The notes beneath the pieces are model-generated. The model made no database searches. It had not been told where the DNA came from and saw nothing but the letters and a program-made list of their open reading frames with translations. Of a stretch of DNA of 54,750 nucleotides, positions 8,301 through 17,300 are shown piece after piece. Source of the DNA: a virus; IMG/VR virus record IMGVR_UViG_3300011113_000434, positions 1-54,750 of that record; one strand, written 5' to 3'. Each line of letters begins with the position of its first letter. Positions within the stretch are counted from its first letter, which is position 1. Position numbers and translations under genes: made by a program.

Positions 8301-11300
8301 GCTATTTCTGGATTATCAACTTCTAATCAATATTATGTTATTAAATATGATTCTGATACTTTCCGTTTGGCAAATGCTGGTATAGGAGGAACAATATCTT
8401 CCAATTATGCCAGAGGAAGTTATGTCAAACTTAACTCTCAAGGATCTGGATATCATATTTTTTCATATCCAGAAATTTCTTTAAATGTTAATGTTTCTTT
8501 TGCAAGCAGTACTGCAGGGATTATAACTGCAACTCCAGTTATTAGAGGAAAAATTGTAGATGCATATCTATATGAAAATGGAAGTGGATATGGATCAAAA
8601 ACAATTAATTTACACAAAAAACCACAGATAAGCATTAAAACAGGAACTGGTGCAGAATTAAAAGCTTTCGTTGTAAATGGAATAATTGTAAGTGTTCAAG
8701 TTCTTGCTGCTGGAAGTAACTATAACGCTGCACCAGATTTAGTAGTTAATGGAGAAGGTATTGGTGCTGTTCTAAGAGCTAAAGTTTCTGGTGGTTCTAT
8801 AACTGATGTTATTGTAATTAATGGTGGATCAAACTATGTTCAAAATACAACATCAGTTTCTGTCCAACCTCCTGGAAAAAATGCATTCATTGATATTTCT
8901 GTCAGATCTTTAACAATTAACTATGCTAATCGTTTTGGAAAAGAAACATTATTGCCAAGTGAGAATAATGTTGGATATGGATGGATTGGATATTCTACAA
9001 GTATTGCTCTAGATCAATTTTCTGATGATGGTGCAAATCACTCACCTATCATTGGTTGGGCATATGATGGTAATCCAATTTATGGACCATATGGATATTC
9101 AGATCCAGAAGATAGTGCTTCCACCATTAAGTTACTAAAAACTGGATATACATTAAATCCATCTATCATCACAAATCGCCCCTCGGGATTTTCTCCAGGA
9201 TTTTTTGTTGAAGATTACATTTATGATGATTCTGGTGATCTTGATTATCACAATGGAAGATATACAAAAACACCAGAATTTCCAAATGGTGTCTATGCAT
9301 ATTTTACGGGAATCAGTACAAATGTAGCAACTAATGAATTAGATCCTTCTTTCCCATATTTTATCGGAGATACTTATAGATCAACAGTTATTCAAGATAA
9401 CTTCTTAAATTTAAATCAAACTTTTGATTTCAATTCTTCAAATCTAATTAGAAACACATATCCATATAAAGTAAATCAAGATTATGCTGATAATGATTTT
9501 ATTATTGAATCTAATGAAGTAACAAATCAGTCTTTAATTGTAGAGTCAACTACTAAAGGATCAATTAACTCTTATGAAATTTTAGAGGCTGGTGATGGAT
9601 ATGCAATGGGTGAATCTGCTGTATTTGATAATTCAGGAACAAATGGTGGTGGTTTAAGTGCAGAGGTTTCTTCACTAAAAGGAAAAACGATAGCAAATAT
9701 TCAAACACAAACACAAATTTATAATAACGTAGTATTCACTTGGAAGGATAAAACAAGTGTAGAAGCTACTGTCTCTCCATATCACACATTATTAGATCAA
9801 GAAAATGTTAGTATTTCTGGATTATCAACATATGTTCCAAAATTAACTGGATCACACTCTGTTGGTGTTTCTACAGAAAGTATTGTTGTATTCAAAGAAA
9901 TTCCAGCAAATTCAGTTTCTGGACTGGTAACTGATATCTATGTTTCAAGAGTATCAAATACTATTTCTATTGGTAGTACCCTTGGTATAGGAACAGAATT
10001 TATGTCTGTTCTTAATATCTTTAAAGATCAAAATGTGCTCCGTGTTAAGAGGGGAGTAACTGGAACCGCACACACAGATAGAACTAGAATTGATATATTA
10101 GCAAATAAACTTACAGTTCCTATCAGTATCAATCATTTTGATGGATATCTAAATGATAAATTTTACTTCAATCCAAAATATTCGATTGGTATTGGTAGAA
10201 CAGATGGAATTTCTTCTCTTGTAAAAGTTTCAATAGGAGAAACTTCTCAAGATGTTTCTGTTCTATCAAGAAGCATATATGCACCCAATCATCCATTTAA
10301 AAATAATCAAAGAGTTGTTTTAAGCATTCCACCAGGATCTAGCCCAATTTCAGTTGCAAATACTTCTGGTGGAGCAGCATTTACAATTCCATATACTGGC
10401 GTAAGTACACAAACACTTTACGTTGTAAATAAATCACCTAACAGCATTGGATTAGTAACAGAATTTTCTACAACCAGTTACATTGTATCTTTTGGATCAA
10501 CATTAGCAGTTACAAATGCAGAGTACAGTAATGTAACTGGAATTTTAACGGTAACTACTTCAACACCACACTCATTTAGCCCAGGATTTTCACTAGCATC
10601 ATTGTCTTCATTAGTTTTTGGTCAAGTTAGTCCCAATGATGCTTACACAACAACACAATATACACTTTGGGCAGATGTTTTATTCGATAAAGAAGATGAA
10701 ATTTTTATAGTAAATACTCCATCTGGATTACTACCAACAGGAACATTTGCTGTTCTCTCTACACCAAATGTTAATACATTTACTGTAAATGTTGGAACAT
10801 CACTAACGGCATTTGGATATTCTTATGGTGGATCAGTTCTTGGATTCACTTCATTTACTGTTTACAATAGTGATGGTTTATACTTCTTAAATAATGGATC
10901 TGATAACTATGAATATCTATTAAGATCTGATTATACTGAAGTAACTGGAAAAATTGAAAAAAATAAAACTGTAGTTTCAATTTCTACAGATCATGGATTA
11001 AAAAATGGAGACAATATTACATTAACTGTTAAACCCAACCTAACAGTTGGTATTGGAACATCTTCTTTTGTTAAAGTAAAAATAAACAGCACAGAAGGTA
11101 AAATTCTAATCAATCCTATTGGATTTGGATCGGTTGGAATTAGTACTTTCTCTGGAGTAATTAATATCCCATCTCATGGATATGCCACTGGCGATAAAGT
11201 TTTCTATAATGCTAGTGATGAAATAGCGTCTGGATTGACAACATCTTCTTACTATGTTTATAGAATTGATAATGACAATATTAAATTATCAGAATCTTAC

Positions 11301-14300
11301 AAAGATGTTATTTCTAATCCACCAACAACAATAAGTATTGCATCAACTGGTGGAAAAAATCAGGAATTGAGTCTAATTAATCCACCAATTAGTGCAATAA
11401 AAGGAAATAATTTAAAGTTTGATCTATCAGACTCTTCTCTAGTTGGATATAAGTTAAAAATATACTATGATGTTGATCTTGCAAACGAATTTATATCCAT
11501 AGGTGGTAGTAGCTTCACCGTAGCAAATTATGGAACAGTCGGAGTTACAACAAATGCTGCTTTAATCATTGAATACAGTGATACTATTCCATCAAAACTC
11601 TTCTATGCATTAGAAAAATCTGGTTATATTAGTACCTCTGATAAAGAAGTAGTTAATTCATCACAAATATCTTTTGTTGACAGTCTTTATAATGGTTCTT
11701 ATAAAATAGTTGGTGTTGGATCAACTACTTTTGAGTTATCACTTGCACAAAAACCAGAGAGATCTCAATATACAATTAATGAGTGTAGGGAATTAAAATA
11801 TACAACAACATCTCTAAATGCAAGAGGTGGTGTTGATAAAATGAAAATTGTATTCGGTGGATTTGGATATAAGAGATTACCACTATTCCAATATATTAAT
11901 TCTGATACTGGAATAAATGCAAATATTAATATACTCTCAGATAATATTGGTAATATAAAAGATATTAGAATTTTAGATCAAGGATTTGAATATGCTTCAG
12001 ACAAAACATTAAGACCAGAAGCACTCATTTCTCCACTTTTAACATTAGTAGATAATACCGAAATTACAAGTGTTGAAGTTCTTGATGGTGGAAAAAATTA
12101 TACTTCTGCACCAAATATTGTTATCTACAATCCATCAACTGATGAAATTGTTAACAGTGGATATTTAAAAGCAAATACTTACTCAAATTCAGTCAGCAAT
12201 GTTGAAATTATTGATGTACCTAAAGGTTTAAATGCAGTTGTTCATGAACTATATGCTGTTGATAATACAAATGGTGTTGGTATCAATACCATTATATCTG
12301 GTCCTGGAGTTGTTACTTGTTTCCTATCTACTCCTGCTATTGGATTCTCAACAGCACCATTTGCAGTTGGTGATGTAATTTTTGTTGAAGGAATTCAGAA
12401 TAATACATCTCAGGGAGATGGATTCAATTCTATTGATCACAACTTTACATTTTTTACAGTTAATAAATTTGTTAATACGGTTCCCGCAAGATTGGAATAT
12501 GATATTTCTGTAGCAACTAATAATCCTGGACTAGCAAAAACTGACCAATTCTCTTTTGCAAATATCGTCAAAAAATCTGATCTTCCTAGATTTAGAATTA
12601 CACAAGCCGAATCCAAGTTTAAACTTGGAGAAACAATTGCTGTAAAAAATTCTAATGGATCATTCACCATTCAAGATCTTATAGTCACTGATTTTAGATC
12701 TAATAAAATTAAAATCCTAGGTGAATACGAATTAGTTACTGGCGACATCATTAAAGGTCAAATATCTGGTTCTATAGCAGAGATTGAAAATACATCACCA
12801 AATAAAGGTAGATTTGAAACAGATTATTCACTAAGAAAAGATTTTGGATGGAGTGATGATGTTGGAAAGTTAAATGAAGACTATCAGGTTATTCCTGATA
12901 ATGATTATTATCAAAATCTCTCATATACTGTCAAGAGTCCTCTAGAATATGAAGAGTTAATTACTCCTGTAAACAGACTTCTTCATAGCACAGGTATGAA
13001 GAATTTTGCAGATACTCAAGTTTCAACATCTTCTACACTATCCATTCAATCTGAAGATGTTACTAGTTTGGCCCTGATTGATATTATTAATGAAGAAAGT
13101 GTTGAAGAAATTAAGAATTTAGATCTAGGTTTAGATGTTGATGTTCTAGTAGATGGATCTCAGAAATCAAAATTCTTCAAATTTAAAAATAGAAAACTTG
13201 CAGACTACATTGAGTGTAGAACCAATAGAGTTCTTTTAATTGATGATATTTCAACACAATTCTCTAATAGTAATCTAAATGAAGGTGGATATGCTGATAT
13301 TTACAACTACAGTGAAACTTATGCTCGTTTCTTAGTTCAAATTAAGGATACTAATGAGCGTTTCATGCAGTTATCCGAATTGATTGTATTGTATACAGAT
13401 AGTGAAGTTCTTATTGAAGGTATTAAAGATGCAAAAACATTTACCTTAGAAAAAGGATCTTTATACAATAAAGCAAATCCAATTGGCAATTTAGATGGTA
13501 ACATTGACCAATTCGATAATCTAACACTGAGATTTACACCACAATCTACATTCATTGATGATTATGATATTAAGATTTTGGTTAATAAGTTTAATACAAC
13601 TGTTGGTGGCGGATCTAGTATCAATAATTATGGAGCAGTTTCTCTAAACTCAAGATCTAAGCAAGTTGGTTCTGGAACATCGGAAACTATTATTGAATTT
13701 GATTCGACTAAAGTAGATGGTTTCCATGGAACAATTCATGTTTTAGATTTAGAAAATAATGAGATGAATTTCTATGAGGTATATTCATATACTGATAGAA
13801 CTGATGTTTATATGTCAGAGTATTATTTTGATAACCAAAAAGCAACTACAAGTGCTTCAACAAATGTTTTAGGAACATTTACTTCATATCTCTCTGGGGG
13901 AGTTCTTAAATTAGATTTTGATAACAACAAAACACTAACCAATAAACTTGTGAGAGCAAGAATAGTTGGTTTTGGATCAACTGCTTTAGGAATTGGAACT
14001 TATAGATTTGCTCTTCCTGGACAACCACAAGAAAGAAGTGCTAGATATGACTCTTCTGTTGTTCACACAGTTGGAGCATCGTCAACAACTGTTGTTGGTG
14101 TTGCAAGTGATATTATCTCTTCTGTTAAATCATATGTTAGAGTTTCTGCTGGAAATACCTCAGCACTCCATCAAGTTATGATGATGCATGATGGAAGAGA
14201 AATTTATGTGCTTCAATATCCATTCCTATCAATAGGATCAACAACTGGAATTGGAACTTTTGGTGGACAATTTGTCAGTGATTTGGTTAGACTTAATTTC

Positions 14301-17300
14301 TATCCAGATTCAAATATTACTGGAGTAGTAACCATTACATCATTTAACGAAAAACTTTACGCATTTGCTGATAGGCAAAATAAAGCACCAGATTTTGTTT
14401 ATGGTCCAGAAACAGATTCTCTAGTTCTTTCTGAATATAATGGAACTCAAGGCGATAGAATTAACCGTCTTGATTTTACTGCTTCATATCAAGGATACCC
14501 AATCTTCAGCAAATCTTTTGATCCAGGAGATTCAGCACAACTTAATCTAGCGACTGGTATATTTACAATTAAAAATCACTTCTTCCAAACTAATGAAAAA
14601 CTAAATTATCAATCAGCATCAACTTTTGTTGGAGTAAATCCTGTTTCCGTTGGAATTGGATCGACTCTGGTTGGGGGAGTAACATTTACTGGTGATTTTA
14701 TATCTGGATTCTCAACAATTACTGGTGTTAGTACTTCTACTGGTTTACTAGTTGGTCAAACAGTAATTGGCCCAGGAGTACAGAATAATACAACAATTGT
14801 CAGCATTGGTCAAACCTTTAGGTGGTTTAGAGGTAATGTTTCCACAGGATCTACAGTAATTACTGGAATAGCAAATACTGCGATAATGGTTGTTGGATCT
14901 GGTATTTTCTCTGGAAATGGAACCAATCTAGGAACTCTAATTTCGATCGGCATTAATTCAATTAGTGCTAGTACAACTTTACCAGTTGGTACTGGAGTAA
15001 CTTATTATATTAACGCTCTTGGCATTGGAGTATCACTATCTAAAGTTTCTACTGCTACAACATTTAGACAAACATATACAAGCGGAATTGTAACAACTAT
15101 TTGTCCATCTACAGTTTATGCAATTAAGTTAGATAATGATAGATTCAAACTTACAGGAACTCAGGGTTCTGGAATTGCATTTACCTTTACTTCTGCTGGT
15201 AGTGGTAATGCTCATAAACTAACAATGGATAAGAGATTAGAAAAATCTCTTATTTGTATTGATAATGTTAATCAATACCCACTTGCATTTACTCCAATAT
15301 CATATAAGTTAGCAAATAATAGCGGTCAAATTGGAGCAGCAAATACTGTATTTGGAATTAGTGGTATTAGTTCCATTCGAGTAAATGATGTTCTTAAAGT
15401 TGATAATGAATTTATGAAGATCCTATCATTTGGATATGGATCTAGCACTACAGGACCTATTAGTGGAATTGGAACTTTCCTCTTGATGTCGGTTGAGAGA
15501 GGTTTCTCTGGAACGATTGCAACAGCACACTTAGATAATGCAGATGCTAGAATTTATAGAGGAGCATATAATATTGAAGAAAGCACCATTTATTTCACTG
15601 CGGCACCTCTTGGATCTGGTGTAAATGTTTTAGATAGTAGCAATCTAAAGAGACCAGTATCTAAGTTTGATGGTAGAGTATACCTGAGAAAGGATTATAC
15701 AACTAATAAGATATATGATGATATTTCAGACTCATTTACTGGAATTGCTCAAACATTTAGACTGAGAAATCAAGGAAACTCAACAACAGGAGTAGAAGCT
15801 GGAAGTGGGGTTGTATTTGTTAATGAAATGTTCCAGACTCCAACTACTGGAAATAACGCAGGAAATAATTATGCTCTGCAAGAAAATTCAGGAAATACAA
15901 ATGTTATCTTTACTGGCATTACTTCAAGTGATGGTTCGATTGTAAAATCTTTAGTTGATGTCAATCAAAATCAATTGCCAAGGGGTGGAATTATTATTTC
16001 TCTTGGATCAACTCCAGGTTTAGGATATGCACCTCTAAAAGGAGCACAAGTTGGAATTATTACTGGACCTAGTGGTCAAATCACAAACATTGTAAGTGTT
16101 GCAACTACTGGATCTTACTCTTCTATGACTGGATTCAGTTATAATCAAGTTACTGGTGTTGCAACCGTTTCAACCGCAGCTTCTCATGGTTTACTTGTTA
16201 ATGATCAAATATCATTTAGAAATATCAAACTTGAATGTCCAGATGGATATGCTGGATTAGGAACAGTTGGAATTAGTAGTTTGTTCTACAGTAATGTTAC
16301 TGGATTTATGACAGTAACTACAAGTTCTCCTCATAAGTTGGCAACAGGAATGAATATTAGATTGAGAAATCTAAGATTTGATTGTCCAATTGGAGTTGGT
16401 GGAACCATTGGAATTGTTACTGCTCAATATAGTAAAGCAACTGGTGTTTTAACAGTAACAACAAATTATGCTCATGGACTAGGAATTGGTGGAACTGTTC
16501 AATTAAGAGAACTACAATTCTCTTGCACTGGACCTTCTGGAATTACAACGACTATATTCCCAGATGGAACTCGTGGATATTTCTTCCCTGTTAATAATGT
16601 TGGATCAACTACATCATTTACAACAAATGTAGGAACATCAACCATCACTCATAATTATCAGAGAGGTGGATATGTCCGCGTTGGGGTAACAACTGATCTG
16701 TTCCCCGATGGATCAAGAGGATACATCTTTACTGTTGCTTCCATTGTTGGACCAAATACATTTGGTGTTAATGTTGGAACAAGTACAATTCGCCATAACT
16801 ACATCAATGGTGGAACAATTGAATCTGGAATTACAACTAATATCTTCCCAGATTCAAGAGGAGTTCCATTTAGCATCAGTAACTTCCAATATCATAAGAC
16901 AACAGGTGTTTCTACAATAACCTTTAATAGTAATCATAACTTTAAGTTATCGGATACTATTAAAATTGTTAATGCTAGATTTGATTGTCCAATTGCTGCT
17001 GGAACAACAATTGGAATTACGTCTGCTCAATATAGTAAAACAACTGGAATTCTAACAGTAACCACTGCTACTCCTCATGGTCTTGGTGTTGGTGGAACAA
17101 CAAGAATATTTGCTATGAACTTCTCTTGCCCACCAGGAAGTTCTGGAATTACAACAACTGTCTTCCCAGATGGAACTCGTGGATATTTCTTCCCTGTTAA
17201 TCTTGTCGGATTCCCAACACAATTCACAACAAACGTTGGAACATCTACAATTACACACAACTATGTAAATGGTGGTTATATACAGATTGGTATTACTACT

